A stretch of 64,000 bases of DNA from Rubrobacter xylanophilus (GCF_007164525.1 NZ_AP019791.1:124001-188000); one strand, 5' to 3'. Shown: positions 35,054 to 44,101, counted from the stretch's first letter. The notes: generated by a model not told the origin, from the sequence alone. Numbers and translations are program-made.

Positions 35054-35075
35054 TTTAGCCGCTAAATATATTAGC
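35054..35075. promoter_or_regulatory. operator with three TTAGC half-sites between marR and luxR-type genes
   Basis: TTTAGC-C-GCTAAA is a perfect inverted repeat at 35054-35066, and TTAGC recurs at 35071-35075, so that GCTAA and TTAGC form a second, overlapping pair. A -10-like TATATT (35067-35072, + strand) lies inside, so binding would block transcription. Confidence 0.55.
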
Positions 35076-35128
35076 ACATGAAACGTTTCGGTCGCGGCTG
35101 CGTAGGAGCAAGGGTATGGGAGGTGGTT

Positions 35129-35905
35129 ATGAGGCGAGCGATGGCGGACGGGGAGGTGGATCCGTTGGAGGAGCGCGTGGAGGAGGCTCTCGGGCGGTTG
35201 GAGGACGGTGGTGAGGGCCGGTCTCTCGCGGGGAGGGGCCAGGGCCCCGGACGGCCGGTGGCCGGGCGGGAGGCCAGGTCGTGGGTCACCTGGCAGTTTG
35301 CGCTGTACCTGTTCGTGCTGGGCGTGGTCTGCATGAACCTGGCCCCGCTCACGGGTCTCTGGTGGATAGTGCCGGTGTTGGGGATGGCCGTGCCGATCGC
35401 GCTCGCCGCGCTCGACGGGTGGCGGCCCGGGTCGAGGAGGCGGGGCGAGAGAAGATCCATGGAACGAGAGCTCCTGAACGCCCTCGGCCGGCACGGCGAG
35501 CTCACCCCCGCCGCGGCCGCTATGCGTACCTCGCTCACCGTGGACGAGGCGTCGGGGCTGCTCGAGGAGCTCGCCGGCAAGGGCCATCTGCGGCCGCGGG
35601 CGGAGGACGGCGTCATGTACTACGCTCTGCGACAGCATGACCGTCCGCCGGAGGAGGCGCCTGCCTCCTTGCGGGTGCGGTCCGGGGACGGCTCGCCGCC
35701 GCGGCTCGAGGAGCCTCTGAGCGAGCGGGAGCTCGAGGTGTTGAGCCACGTCGCCTCGGGGAGGACGAACTCCGAGATCGCGCGCAAGCTCTTCGTCTCC
35801 GTGGGCACCGTGAAGAGCCACACGGGCAACATCTACCGCAAGCTGGGGGCGCGCAACCGCGCCGAGGCCATCGCCCGCGCCCGCGAGCTCGGGCTGCTGT
35901 CGTAG
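35129..35905 (+). CDS. membrane-associated LuxR-type regulator with an extra winged helix
   Basis: A 258-aa protein with unusual order: an acidic N-terminus, two transmembrane helices (about 52-70 and 76-93), a winged-helix-like domain (about 112-170; [22 protein letters not shown]) and a C-terminal LuxR/GerE helix-turn-helix (about 198-258; [25 protein letters not shown]...[14 protein letters not shown]). There is no receiver domain. ATG 35129 has GGGAGG five bases upstream; a longer start at 35078 would be leaderless. It probably responds to membrane state or to a partner. Confidence 0.75.
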   Translation: MRRAMADGEVDPLEERVEEALGRLEDGGEGRSLAGRGQGPGRPVAGREARSWVTWQFALYLFVLGVVCMNLAPLTGLWWIVPVLGMAVPIALAALDGWRPGSRRRGERRSMERELLNALGRHGELTPAAAAMRTSLTVDEASGLLEELAGKGHLRPRAEDGVMYYALRQHDRPPEEAPASLRVRSGDGSPPRLEEPLSERELEVLSHVASGRTNSEIARKLFVSVGTVKSHTGNIYRKLGARNRAEAIARARELGLLS

Positions 35906-36215
35906 TCTTCCGCCTCCGCGCCTTCCGGGGTGCGGCGTTCGCATTCCCGAAAATCCCCTGCTCCGATGGTATACGCATCCTGCACCCGTGCGGGATGCGT
36001 AGGTCTTTCCTCTCCTGAGGACTCCCGTCAGGGATCCGGGGCTGGGTCTCTCTTCGTACGCGCCCTTCATCGGGCGCTCCTTCCCGGGACGCTTTCCTCT
36101 CCGGCGGAGAGGGCCGAATGAACCGCCGAACCCGACCTTCGTCCGATGCCTCTGCGACCGGTTCAGCCGTACTTTTGCGGCGTAAGCGCGGTCGAGCAAA
36201 AGGAGGCAACAGGAG
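35906..36215 (+). other. hairpin-rich 310-base region upstream of the cupin gene
   Basis: No ORF is supported here. Besides the strong hairpin at 35972-36001 there are smaller stems: CCTGA/TCAGG near 36017-36035, GCGCCC/GGGCGC near 36061-36078 and CTCTCC/GGAGAG near 36096-36110. The last 30 bases hold the AAAGGAGG SD of the cupin gene. It may be a long structured 5' leader. Confidence 0.45.
35972..36001. terminator. 14-bp hairpin after the LuxR-type gene
   Basis: Arms 35972-35985 and 35988-36001 pair along their whole length with one T-G wobble and a two-base centre. It lacks a T-tract and lies 67 bases after the stop. Confidence 0.5.
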
Positions 36216-36791
36216 ATGATTCGCGCGGGAGAGACCATAGAGAACCCGGTGACCGGCGAGAGGGTGACGTTCCTTAAGACGTCCGCCGAGACGGACGGGG
36301 AGCTCGTCCTGATCGAGACCACCGTCGCCCCGGACGGCTCCGTCGCGGCCGAGCACCTCCACCCCTACCAGTGCGAGCGGTTCGAGATCCTCGAGGGCGA
36401 AGTCGAGTTCAAGGTGGGCGGGAGGCTCCTCACGGCCGGACCCGGAGACGTGGTGGTGGTCGAGCCCGGCACCGCCCACCGCTTCCGCAACGCCGGGGAG
36501 GAAGAGGTCCGGTTCAGGTGCGAGGTGCGTCCGGCTCTCACCTTCGAGAGCTTCCTCGTGACGATGTTCGGCCTCGCCGCCGACGGCAAGACCGGTAAGG
36601 GAGGGTTGCCCAACCCCTTTCACCTGGCGGTGATCATGGCCGAGCACTTCGACCTGGTCCGCCTTCCCCACGTGCCCGCCTGGGTGCAGCGGGCCGGGCT
36701 CGCCCTGGGGGCGCCGGTGGGGAGGCTACTCGGCTACGAGCCCTTCTACCTCCCGCGGAGAGGACCGGAGCGGCAGGATCTGGCCGCTTAG
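36216..36791 (+). CDS. cupin-domain protein
   Basis: A 191-aa protein with a single cupin barrel (about 5-110). Metal-type motifs are visible: HLHPYQCERFEILEGEVEFKVGG (motif 1) and PGTAHRFRN (motif 2). A C-terminal extension (about 120-190) includes an amphipathic or membrane-binding stretch (FHLAVIMAEHFDLVRLPHVP). AAAGGAGG lies upstream of the ATG. Substrate not predictable. It is followed by a Rieske protein and a small membrane protein on the same strand. Confidence 0.8.
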   Translation: MIRAGETIENPVTGERVTFLKTSAETDGELVLIETTVAPDGSVAAEHLHPYQCERFEILEGEVEFKVGGRLLTAGPGDVVVVEPGTAHRFRNAGEEEVRFRCEVRPALTFESFLVTMFGLAADGKTGKGGLPNPFHLAVIMAEHFDLVRLPHVPAWVQRAGLALGAPVGRLLGYEPFYLPRRGPERQDLAA

Positions 36792-36872
36792 GCCGGAGCG
36801 GCGACGGAGACGCCCGGCCGCCGGAGAGCCGTGCCGGCGGCCGGGCCGACGATGGAACGGAGGTCATCCGAG

Positions 36873-37322
36873 ATGAACGGCGAGAAGAGCACCGACCGTA
36901 CAAAGCGCACCTCCCGGAGGGAGTTCCTCGGCCTGGGGGCCGCCTGCGGGCTCGCGGCCGCCGGGGCGCCGCTCCTCCTCTCCTCGTGCGGCCAGGAGCT
37001 GCCGGAGGTCGGCAGGGGGCAGGAGATCGCCCGGGTCGCGGAGCTCGAACCGAACTCCGCCTACGCCTTCGCCGATGCCACGACCGGCGGGCCCGGCGTG
37101 CTCGTCCGGCTGAAAAACGGCGACTTCGTGGCCTACTCGGCGGAGTGCACCCACCAGGGGTGCACCGTGTCCTACAGAGACAAGGGTTACCTGGCCTGCC
37201 CCTGCCACGGCTCCGTCTTCGACCCGGCGGAGGGCGGAGAGGTCGTCTCCGGACCAGCCGAAGAGCCCCTGCCGCGGCTGCGGATCGAGGTCAGGGACGG
37301 CCGCGTCTTCCGGGCCTCATGA
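36873..37322 (+). CDS. Tat-exported Rieske iron-sulfur lipoprotein
   Basis: A 149-aa protein with a Tat signal (SRREFLGLGAACGLAAAGAPLLL) and a lipobox (LLSSC), followed by a small Rieske domain with both ligand pairs, CTHQGC and CPCHGSVF. It should carry a 2Fe-2S cluster outside the membrane. ATG 36873 has GGAGG nine bases upstream; an ATG at 36852 is in frame but without an SD. The next gene overlaps its stop and encodes a membrane protein, a plausible redox partner. Confidence 0.88.
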   Translation: MNGEKSTDRTKRTSRREFLGLGAACGLAAAGAPLLLSSCGQELPEVGRGQEIARVAELEPNSAYAFADATTGGPGVLVRLKNGDFVAYSAECTHQGCTVSYRDKGYLACPCHGSVFDPAEGGEVVSGPAEEPLPRLRIEVRDGRVFRAS

Positions 37323-37741
37323 TGGGAGGCGGATCGAACGTGCGGGGTGTCGGGACGCCGGCCCGCGTCCGGTGGGCGCGGGCCGGCTACGCGCTCCTCG
37401 CCGCGGCGTTTCTCGCCTGCGTCGTCGTGCAGGTCTTTCTCGCCGGTTTCGGGGTCTTCGTCGCGGCGGAGGGCTGGGCCTGGCACGCCGGCTTCGTGCA
37501 CGTCTTCGAGTGGCTGCTCCCGCTCATGCTCTTTGCGGCCCTTCTCGGGCGGCTGCCGCGCGGGCTCAAGCTGGCGCCGGTCGGGACGTTCGTCCTCGTC
37601 GGCCTACAGTACACCACCGCCAACCTCGGTTCGGGCTTCGTGGCGGCGCTCCACCCGGTGATAGCGCTCCTGATCTTCCTGGCCGCCCTGGCGACGGCCC
37701 GCGGGGCCTGGCGAGCCCTCTCGCGGGGCGAACCAATATAA
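37319..37741 (+). CDS. small four-helix membrane protein (DUF6220-like)
   Basis: A 140-aa protein with four predicted helices (about 20-42, 52-70, 80-100, 108-128) and conserved His residues near membrane edges (WAWHAGFVHVFEW; ALHPV). The pattern resembles the DUF6220 group, and histidines in such positions could bind haem. The start ATG overlaps the Rieske stop codon (ATGA), pointing to coupled translation; GTG 37340 with GGGAGG upstream is an alternative. Confidence 0.65.
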   Translation: MMGGGSNVRGVGTPARVRWARAGYALLAAAFLACVVVQVFLAGFGVFVAAEGWAWHAGFVHVFEWLLPLMLFAALLGRLPRGLKLAPVGTFVLVGLQYTTANLGSGFVAALHPVIALLIFLAALATARGAWRALSRGEPI

Positions 37742-37742
37742 T
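37737..37742 (+). promoter_or_regulatory. consensus -10 box of the phospholipase-D-type gene (leaderless)
   Basis: A perfect TATAAT overlaps the stop codon of the preceding gene and ends seven bases before the GTG start. Confidence 0.6.
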
Positions 37743-37749
37743 CGTCTGC

Positions 37750-39030
37750 GTGTCCTCGATCGTGCGGCGCGCCGTCTCGAAGAAGCGGATGATCCTCTCC
37801 CGCCTGCGGAGGCTGGGGATCCGGCTCGCCCTCGCCTTCGCCGCGGTGCAGGCCGCGCTCGTGGGAGGGCTGGTGGCGATGGCCGAGTTCAGGAAGCGCC
37901 GCCGGGAGCCGAGGGATGGGTTTCCGTGGGAGGATCTCCCGGAGGTGGAGCTTGAGGACGGTGATTGCACCCTCAAGCTCCACCCCTACGGCGTGCCGCT
38001 CTACGAGGACATGTTGCGCGAGATAGAGGGGGCCCGGGAGCGCATCCTGCTCGAGACCTTCATCTGGAAGGGCGATGAGGTCGGGCGGCGCTTCGTGGAG
38101 GCTCTGGCCCGCAGGGCTCGGGAAGGGGTGGAGGTGTACGTGATCTTCGACGGCTTCGCCAACCTCGTCGTCCCGGCCGACTTCAAGCGCTTTCCGAAGG
38201 AGATCCACACCCTCCACTTCCGTCCGTTCGACGACCCGGCGAGAGCCCTCGACCCGCGGGGCATCTTCCGGGATCACCGCAAGATACTCGCCGTGGACGG
38301 CCGGGTGGCCTTCATCGGGGGGTACAACATAGGCTCGCTCTACGAGCGGAGCTGGCGGGACACCCACCTGCGTGTCCGGGGCAGCGAGGTGCGCGAGGTC
38401 GAGAACGCCTTCATAGACTTCTGGAACGCCCACCGCACCCCGGAGCTGCCGTCCATAGAGCCCAAGGGCGAGCGGGCCTGGAACGCCCACCTCGTGCTGC
38501 ACCGCAACGACCCGTACCTCAGGATCTTCCCCATCCGGGGGATGTACCTGGAGGCCATAGACCGGGCCACCAGGCGCATCTACCTCACCCACGCCTACTT
38601 CGTCCCCGACCGGGCGATGCGCGCCGGGCTGGTCGAGGCCGCCAAAAGGGGCGTGGACGTGCAGGTACTGCTGCCCGAGCAGTCCAACCACGTCACCGCC
38701 GACTGGCTCTCGCGCCGGCACTTCCACGAGCTGCTCTCGGCGGGCGTCAGGATCTTCCGCTACAAGCACATCATGATCCACTCCAAGACCGCCACCATCG
38801 ACGGGGTATGGTCCACGGTGGGGACGGCGAACATCGACCGCTTCAGCCTGCTGGGAAACTATGAGATCAACCTGGAGATCTACTCGCGGCGCTTCGCCGC
38901 CCAGATGGAGCGTATGTTCGAGCTAGACAAGACCAACGCCGAGGAGCTGACGCTCGAGGAGTGGGGGCGGCGGCCGTTGGCCGCCAAGCTGGCCGAGCGG
39001 GCGCTTGCCACCCTGAGCCCGCTGGTCTAG
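37750..39030 (+). CDS. cardiolipin synthase / phospholipase D-like protein
   Basis: A 426-aa protein with an N-terminal helix (about 17-38) and two phospholipase D (HKD) half-domains: HRKILAVDGRVAFIGGYN (about 175) and HSKTATIDGVWSTVGTANID (about 340). Two HKD motifs form one active site, as in ClsA-type cardiolipin synthases that join phosphatidylglycerol molecules. The GTG start at 37750 is fixed by the TATAAT just before it; the ORF is open far upstream but only out of the reach of this promoter. Confidence 0.85.
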   Translation: MSSIVRRAVSKKRMILSRLRRLGIRLALAFAAVQAALVGGLVAMAEFRKRRREPRDGFPWEDLPEVELEDGDCTLKLHPYGVPLYEDMLREIEGARERILLETFIWKGDEVGRRFVEALARRAREGVEVYVIFDGFANLVVPADFKRFPKEIHTLHFRPFDDPARALDPRGIFRDHRKILAVDGRVAFIGGYNIGSLYERSWRDTHLRVRGSEVREVENAFIDFWNAHRTPELPSIEPKGERAWNAHLVLHRNDPYLRIFPIRGMYLEAIDRATRRIYLTHAYFVPDRAMRAGLVEAAKRGVDVQVLLPEQSNHVTADWLSRRHFHELLSAGVRIFRYKHIMIHSKTATIDGVWSTVGTANIDRFSLLGNYEINLEIYSRRFAAQMERMFELDKTNAEELTLEEWGRRPLAAKLAERALATLSPLV

Positions 39031-39039
39031 GGCTACCGC

Positions 39040-39045
39040 TATAAT
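39040..39045 (+). promoter_or_regulatory. -10 box upstream of recJ
   Basis: Perfect TATAAT just after the cardiolipin synthase stop codon, giving a leader of about 53 nt before recJ. Confidence 0.5.
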
Positions 39046-39104
39046 TGCCGGAAAGTTGCTTCGCTGAGGCTCTACCCTGAGGACGAAGAGGGGAGGACCG
39101 TCTT

Positions 39105-40763
39105 CTGGCCCGCTGGCGGCTGATGGAACCGGACGGGGACCTCGTGGCCCGGCTCGTCCGGGCTGCGGGGGTGGACGAGCTGTGCGCCCGGGTGCTGGCG
39201 AACCGCGGGGTGCTGCCGGAGAACGCCGCGGGCTTTCTCCGCCCGAATCTGGGCTCCGTCTCTCCCCCCGAGGAGGACCCGTGGCGCGTCGCCGCCCGGC
39301 GCATCCGGGAGGCCATCCGGCGGGGCGAGAGGATCGGGATCTTCGGCGACTACGACACCGACGGGATCACCTCCGCCGCCGTGCTCTACCTGGCACTCTC
39401 GCGCTACACGCAAGACCTCTGCGTCCGGCTGCCGGTGCGCCAGGTGGGCTACGGCCTGCTCGAGCCCTACGTCCGCGACCTGTTCGCCGACGGCGTCCGG
39501 CTGCTCGTCACCGCCGACTGCGGCGTCTCCAACCGTAGCGAGGTCGAGCTTGCCGCCTCGCTGGGGATGGACGTGATCGTCACCGACCACCACATCCCCC
39601 CGCAAGATCTGCCCGAGGCAGCGGTGGCGGTGCTCGATCCGAAGGTCTGGGACCCGGAGGACCCGCTCGCCGGGGTCGGGGTGGCCTGGAAGCTCGCCTG
39701 GGCGGTGGCCCGCGAGCTCGAAGGCTCCGAAGCCCGCCGGTGGCTGGGGGAGCTTCTGGATTTGGTCTCCGTGGGGACCGTGGTGGACATCGCCCCTCTG
39801 GTCGGAGACAACCGGGTGCTGACCTCGACCGGCCTCAGGTACCTCAACCAGACCCTCTCCGGCCGCAGGGCCCGACCGGGGCTGGAGGCGCTGGTACGGG
39901 TCGCCGGGCTGCGCAACGGAGTGGACGAGGAGGATCTCGGCTGGAGGATAGGGCCGCGGATCAACTCCATCGGCCGCCTGAAGGACCCGGGCCCGGCGCT
40001 GGAGCTCTTGCTCACCTCCGACCGACGCGAGGCGCTGCGGATAGCCTCCCTTCTCAACCAGCTCAACGCCGAGCGCCAGCGCAGGACCGAACGGGCGACC
40101 GCCCGGGCCCTTCTGGAGGTAGATCCCGAGCAGGACTTCAAGGTGGTGGTGACCGACGAGATCGGGGGGCTCGCCGGCCTCATAGCCGGGCGGGTGGCCT
40201 CCGCCACGGGCCGCCCCGCCGCGGTGCTCGGGCGGCGGGCCGACGGCTCCTACGGCGGCTCGGCCCGGGCCGGGGAGACGGAGGTGGACCTCTACGGAGC
40301 GCTGCTGGAGGCCCGGGACCTGCTGGGCGAGTGGGGCGGGCACCGGAAGGCTGCCGGGCTGACCGTCACCCCGGGTAACCTGGAGGCGTTCACCGAGAGG
40401 GTCAACGCGGCCGTCCGCCGGCAGCGTGCGGCGGACCCGGAGGTCTTCGAGCCCGCCGTGGAGGTGGACGCCGAGGTGGCGCTGGAGATGGTGAACGACG
40501 GCCTCCTGGAGTGGCACGAGCGGCTGGCGCCTTTCGGGAGCGGCAACTACCGGCCGGTCTTCGCGGCCGGAGGGCTCAGGATCGAGCGCTCGCGTCAGCT
40601 CTGGGAGGGAATGAACCTGCTGACCCTGAGGGGTGGGCTGCGGGCGAGGCTGGCCTGCGACCCGGAGGGTCTCCCCGAAGGCTCCTTCGACGCGGTCTTC
40701 ACCGTGTATCGCAGCCGGTACACGGGGGTGGCGGAGATGGAGATCGTGGACTGGAGAAGATGA
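39105..40763 (+). CDS. recJ: single-stranded-DNA exonuclease RecJ, apparent CTG start
   Basis: 5'-3' exonuclease of recombination and base-excision repair, 552 aa from the proposed start. DHH-phosphoesterase motifs are present: GDYDTDGITSAAVLY, ADCGVSN and VTDHHIPP, then the DHHA1 motif GGHRKAAGLTV. RecJ proteins usually begin with a short W-containing strand (here ARWRLMEPD). The first ATG, at 39123, follows that segment and has no SD, whereas CTG 39105 lies eight bases after GGGGAGG. I therefore mark the CTG as the start; from ATG 39123 the protein would be 546 aa. Confidence 0.9.
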   Translation: MARWRLMEPDGDLVARLVRAAGVDELCARVLANRGVLPENAAGFLRPNLGSVSPPEEDPWRVAARRIREAIRRGERIGIFGDYDTDGITSAAVLYLALSRYTQDLCVRLPVRQVGYGLLEPYVRDLFADGVRLLVTADCGVSNRSEVELAASLGMDVIVTDHHIPPQDLPEAAVAVLDPKVWDPEDPLAGVGVAWKLAWAVARELEGSEARRWLGELLDLVSVGTVVDIAPLVGDNRVLTSTGLRYLNQTLSGRRARPGLEALVRVAGLRNGVDEEDLGWRIGPRINSIGRLKDPGPALELLLTSDRREALRIASLLNQLNAERQRRTERATARALLEVDPEQDFKVVVTDEIGGLAGLIAGRVASATGRPAAVLGRRADGSYGGSARAGETEVDLYGALLEARDLLGEWGGHRKAAGLTVTPGNLEAFTERVNAAVRRQRAADPEVFEPAVEVDAEVALEMVNDGLLEWHERLAPFGSGNYRPVFAAGGLRIERSRQLWEGMNLLTLRGGLRARLACDPEGLPEGSFDAVFTVYRSRYTGVAEMEIVDWRR

Positions 40764-41719
40764 ACGCGATCGGCGTGGACGTGGGGGGGACCAAGATCGC
40801 CGCGGGCGTCGTCACCCCAGAAGGCAGGATACTCCGGGAGGTGCGCTATCCCTCCTCCGGGCCACCGGAGGTGCTCCTGGAGAACATCGTCCGGGCCATC
40901 AGGGAGGTCGGGCGGGGCGTGGACGGGGTCGCAGCCGTCTGCCTGGCGGTGCCCGGTCTGCTCGTCTCCGCCGAGGACAGGGTGGCCTTCTCGCCCAACC
41001 TGCGCACCATCGAGAACATCCCGCTCCGGAAGGCGCTCGAACCCGAGATAGGACTGCCGCTCACCATAGAGAACGACGCCAACGCCGCGGCGTGGGGCGA
41101 GTTCCGGTTCGGGGCGGGCAGCGAGGTGGACCACCTCCTCTGCGTCACGCTGGGCACCGGGGTCGGGGGAGGGGTGATCTCGCACGGCGTCCTGCTGCGC
41201 GGGGCCCAGGGCGCGGGCGGCGAGCTGGGGCACGTGACGGTCCACGCCACCGGTCCCCGTTGCGCCTGCGGCAACCGGGGGTGCCTGGAGGCGATGTGCT
41301 CCGGGACGGCCATAGCCCGCTACGCCCGGGTGGTCGCGGCGAAGCGGCCGGAGTCGGCATTGGGGCGGCTCGCCGTACGGCGCAGGATAATCGGGGAGGA
41401 CGTCACCGAGCTGGCCCGCCGGGGCGACCGGGCGGCGCTCTCGGTGCTGGAGGAGGCCGGGACGTGGCTCGGCATCGGGCTCGCCGGGTTCGTCAACGTC
41501 TTCAACCCGGAGGTGGTGGCCGTGGGCGGGGCAGTCTCCGTGGCCGGCGAGTTGCTCCTGGCCCCCGCCCGCCGGGAGATAGCCCTGCGGGCGCGACCCC
41601 CCTCGCGGGACCTGGTCCGGGTGAAGGTGGCCACTCTGGGCCCCGAGTCGGGGGTGCTGGGGGCCGCGGCCCTGGCCCGCGACCCGGAGAGCGGGGAGTA
41701 CGTCTTCGGCGGCGGGTAG
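40760..41719 (+). CDS. ROK-family glucokinase / sugar kinase
   Basis: A 319-aa kinase. The ATP-binding motif GVDVGGTKIAAGVV is at the N-terminus, the sugar-binding region has ENDANAAAWGE, and the ROK zinc motif is CACGNRGCLE. It most likely phosphorylates glucose; NagC-type DNA binding is excluded because there is no HTH domain. The ATG overlaps the recJ stop (ATGA). Confidence 0.9.
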   Translation: MNAIGVDVGGTKIAAGVVTPEGRILREVRYPSSGPPEVLLENIVRAIREVGRGVDGVAAVCLAVPGLLVSAEDRVAFSPNLRTIENIPLRKALEPEIGLPLTIENDANAAAWGEFRFGAGSEVDHLLCVTLGTGVGGGVISHGVLLRGAQGAGGELGHVTVHATGPRCACGNRGCLEAMCSGTAIARYARVVAAKRPESALGRLAVRRRIIGEDVTELARRGDRAALSVLEEAGTWLGIGLAGFVNVFNPEVVAVGGAVSVAGELLLAPARREIALRARPPSRDLVRVKVATLGPESGVLGAAALARDPESGEYVFGGG

Positions 41720-41726
41720 GGGCGGC

Positions 41727-42527
41727 ATGCCGCTCTCGGTCGTCCCCACCCCCATAGGCAACCTGGAGGACATCACGCTGCGCGCGCTGCGGGTCCTGCG
41801 CGAGGCGGACCTCGTCGCCTGCGAGGACACCCGGCGCACCGGCCGCCTGCTCGCCCACCACGGGATAGAGGCGCGTCTCGTCGCCTACCACGAGCACAAC
41901 GAGCGGCGGATGGCCCCGCTCCTCGCGGAGCGGGCCGCCTCGGAGAGGGTCGCGCTGGTCTCCGACGCGGGGATGCCGCTGGTCTCGGATCCGGGGTACC
42001 GCCTGATCCGGGCGTGCATCGAGCGGGGGGTGCCGGTGGAGGTGCTGCCCGGCCCCTCGGCGCTCGTGACCGCGCTCGTGGCCTCGGGTCTCCCGGCCGA
42101 CACGGTGGTCTTCTGCGGGTTCGTCCCCCGCGGGGGGCGCGAGCGCGCCGGGCTCCTCCGGAGGATCGGCCGGGAGGAGGCCACCTTCGTCCTCTTCGAG
42201 TCCCCGCGGCGGCTTCAGGGCCTTCTGGCGGAGCTCCCCCCGGAGACGCCGGTCGCGGTCTGCCGGGAGATGACCAAGCTGCACGAGGAGGTCTTCCGCG
42301 GGGCTGCGGGCGAGGCGGCCCGGCGTTTCTCCGGCGGGGTCAAGGGGGAGGTGGTGCTCGTGGTCCGGGGCGGGGGTGCTCCCGGAGAGGTCGGGCTCGA
42401 GGAGGCGGTGGCGCTCGCCCGGGGCTACCTGGAAGAGGGGCTCTCCCCCTCGCGGGCCGCGGCGCGGGCGGCACGGGAGACCGGCAGGAGCCGGCGGGAG
42501 ATCTACGACCGCCTCGCGGCGGGCTGA
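41727..42527 (+). CDS. rsmI: 16S rRNA (cytidine-1402-2'-O)-methyltransferase
   Basis: Tetrapyrrole-methylase-fold enzyme that methylates C1402 of 16S rRNA in the decoding centre, 266 aa. The N-terminal signature PTPIGNLEDITLRALRVL and VACEDTRRTGRLL, the SDAGMPLVSDPGYRL motif and GPSALVTALV are all typical. It follows the ROK gene by 7 bases. Confidence 0.95.
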   Translation: MPLSVVPTPIGNLEDITLRALRVLREADLVACEDTRRTGRLLAHHGIEARLVAYHEHNERRMAPLLAERAASERVALVSDAGMPLVSDPGYRLIRACIERGVPVEVLPGPSALVTALVASGLPADTVVFCGFVPRGGRERAGLLRRIGREEATFVLFESPRRLQGLLAELPPETPVAVCREMTKLHEEVFRGAAGEAARRFSGGVKGEVVLVVRGGGAPGEVGLEEAVALARGYLEEGLSPSRAAARAARETGRSRREIYDRLAAG

Positions 42528-42538
42528 GGTCGGGCCGG

Positions 42539-42544
42539 TATAAT
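42539..42544 (+). promoter_or_regulatory. consensus -10 box upstream of tatD
   Basis: A perfect TATAAT lies 13 bases before the ATG, so the mRNA would have a leader of about 7 nt. Confidence 0.5.
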
Positions 42545-42557
42545 CTCTCCCTGCCAT

Positions 42558-43316
42558 ATGCTCGTCGATTCGCACACCCACCTGCTGATGCTGGACGTGC
42601 CGCCGGAGGAGGCGGTGCGGGAGGCGGCCGAGGCCGGCGTCGGGGCCCTGGTCAACATCGGCACCGGCGTGGAGGACTCGCGGGAGGGGGCCAGGCTCGC
42701 CTCCCGGATGCCGAACGTCTACTCGGCCGCGGGCATCCACCCGCACAACGCCGGGGAGCACTCCACGGCTGCGCTGGAGACCCTGGCCGAGCTGGCCGCC
42801 GGGCCGGAGGTCGTGGCCCTCGGGGAGGTCGGGCTGGACTACTACAGGGACCGCTGGCCGCGGGAGGTCCAGCGGACGCTCTTCGAAGAGGTCGTCTCGC
42901 TGGCCGACAGTTTGCGGATGCCGCTCGTGATCCACTCGCGGGAGGCCTTCGACGACACCATGGACGTGCTCAAAGCGGCGCGGGGGCCGGTCGTGCTGCA
43001 CTGCTTCGAGGGCGGGGAGCACGAGATCCGGGAGGCCTCCGAGCGGGGCTACTATCTCGGGCTCGCCGGGAACGTCACCTACAAGAACAGCGAGACGGCC
43101 CGCCACCTGCACCTCATAGATCCCGAGCGGCTGCTGGTGGAGACGGACGCCCCCTACCTGAGTCCCCAGCCGGTGCGCGGCAGGCCCAACGCCCCGAAGA
43201 ACGTGATCCACACCGCCCGGTTCGTCGCCGGGCGGCTGGGCGTGAGGGAGGAGGAACTCGCCGCGCTCACCGCCCGCAACGCCCGCGACGTCTTCCGGCT
43301 GCCGCTCGAGCTGTGA
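42558..43316 (+). CDS. TatD-family metal-dependent hydrolase
   Basis: A 252-aa TIM-barrel hydrolase with the metal ligands of the family: [26 protein letters not shown] and ETDAPYL. TatD proteins are 3'-5' exonucleases or D-aminoacyl-tRNA deacylase-like enzymes; the exact role here is not known. The position between rsmI and rsmA is usual for actinobacteria, but the resuscitation-promoting factor gene often found in this stretch is absent. Confidence 0.92.
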   Translation: MLVDSHTHLLMLDVPPEEAVREAAEAGVGALVNIGTGVEDSREGARLASRMPNVYSAAGIHPHNAGEHSTAALETLAELAAGPEVVALGEVGLDYYRDRWPREVQRTLFEEVVSLADSLRMPLVIHSREAFDDTMDVLKAARGPVVLHCFEGGEHEIREASERGYYLGLAGNVTYKNSETARHLHLIDPERLLVETDAPYLSPQPVRGRPNAPKNVIHTARFVAGRLGVREEELAALTARNARDVFRLPLEL

Positions 43317-44101
43317 ACCTTCCCGCATCCGGCCGCCCTGCCCGGCCCAAGAAGCGCCTGGGACAGCACTTCCTGAAGGACCCGAACACCGCCCGGATCG
43401 TCGCCGCCGGCGTGGGCGGGGAGGACGTGGTGCTGGAGGTGGGCCCCGGTCGCGGCTTCCTGACCGCCTTTCTGGCCGAGCGGGCGAGGCTCGTGCACGC
43501 CGTGGAGATCGACCCGGACGTGCTGCCGGAGCTGCGCCGGGCGGTGGAGGGGCACGGCGGCGTCATCATCCACGAGGCCGACGCCCTCCGCTTCGACTAC
43601 GCCGCGCTCTCCCCCTTGCCCAACAGGCTCGCTGCCAACCTCCCGTACAACATCGCCTCGCCGCTCGTGCTGCGGCTGCTCGAGGAGGTCCCCTCCCTGG
43701 AGCGGATGCGCTTCATGGTGCAGCTGGAGGTGGCCCAGCGGATGACGGCCCGGCCCGGGAGCAAGGACTACGGGGCCTACACCGTACTGGTGCGGCTCCT
43801 CTCCCGACCGGAGATCGTCCACCGCGTCTCCCCGCGGGTCTTCGACCCGCCCCCCCGGGTTCGCTCGGCGGTGGTGGAGCTGGAGCGGCGGGGAGATGCT
43901 CCGGAGGACTATTCGGGGGTGAAGGAGCTGGTGGTCTCGGCCTTCCGGAGCCGCCGCAAGCGGCTTCCGAACAACCTGCCGCCCACGCTGCGGGGACGGG
44001 CCGAGGAGGCCCTCGCCGCGCTGGGCCGCGGCCCGGACACCCGGGCGGAGGAGCTCTCCCCGGAGGATTTCACCGCTCTCCACCGGAGGCTCTCGGCTTG
44101 A
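43313..44101 (+). CDS. rsmA: 16S rRNA dimethyladenosine transferase
   Basis: KsgA-type methyltransferase that dimethylates A1518 and A1519 near the 3' end of 16S rRNA, 262 aa. N-terminal KKRLGQHFL is the family signature, motif I is [11 protein letters not shown], and the catalytic motif is [11 protein letters not shown]. The GTG start overlaps the tatD stop (GTGA), and the stop overlaps the ispE start (TTGA). Confidence 0.95.
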   Translation: MNLPASGRPARPKKRLGQHFLKDPNTARIVAAGVGGEDVVLEVGPGRGFLTAFLAERARLVHAVEIDPDVLPELRRAVEGHGGVIIHEADALRFDYAALSPLPNRLAANLPYNIASPLVLRLLEEVPSLERMRFMVQLEVAQRMTARPGSKDYGAYTVLVRLLSRPEIVHRVSPRVFDPPPRVRSAVVELERRGDAPEDYSGVKELVVSAFRSRRKRLPNNLPPTLRGRAEEALAALGRGPDTRAEELSPEDFTALHRRLSA

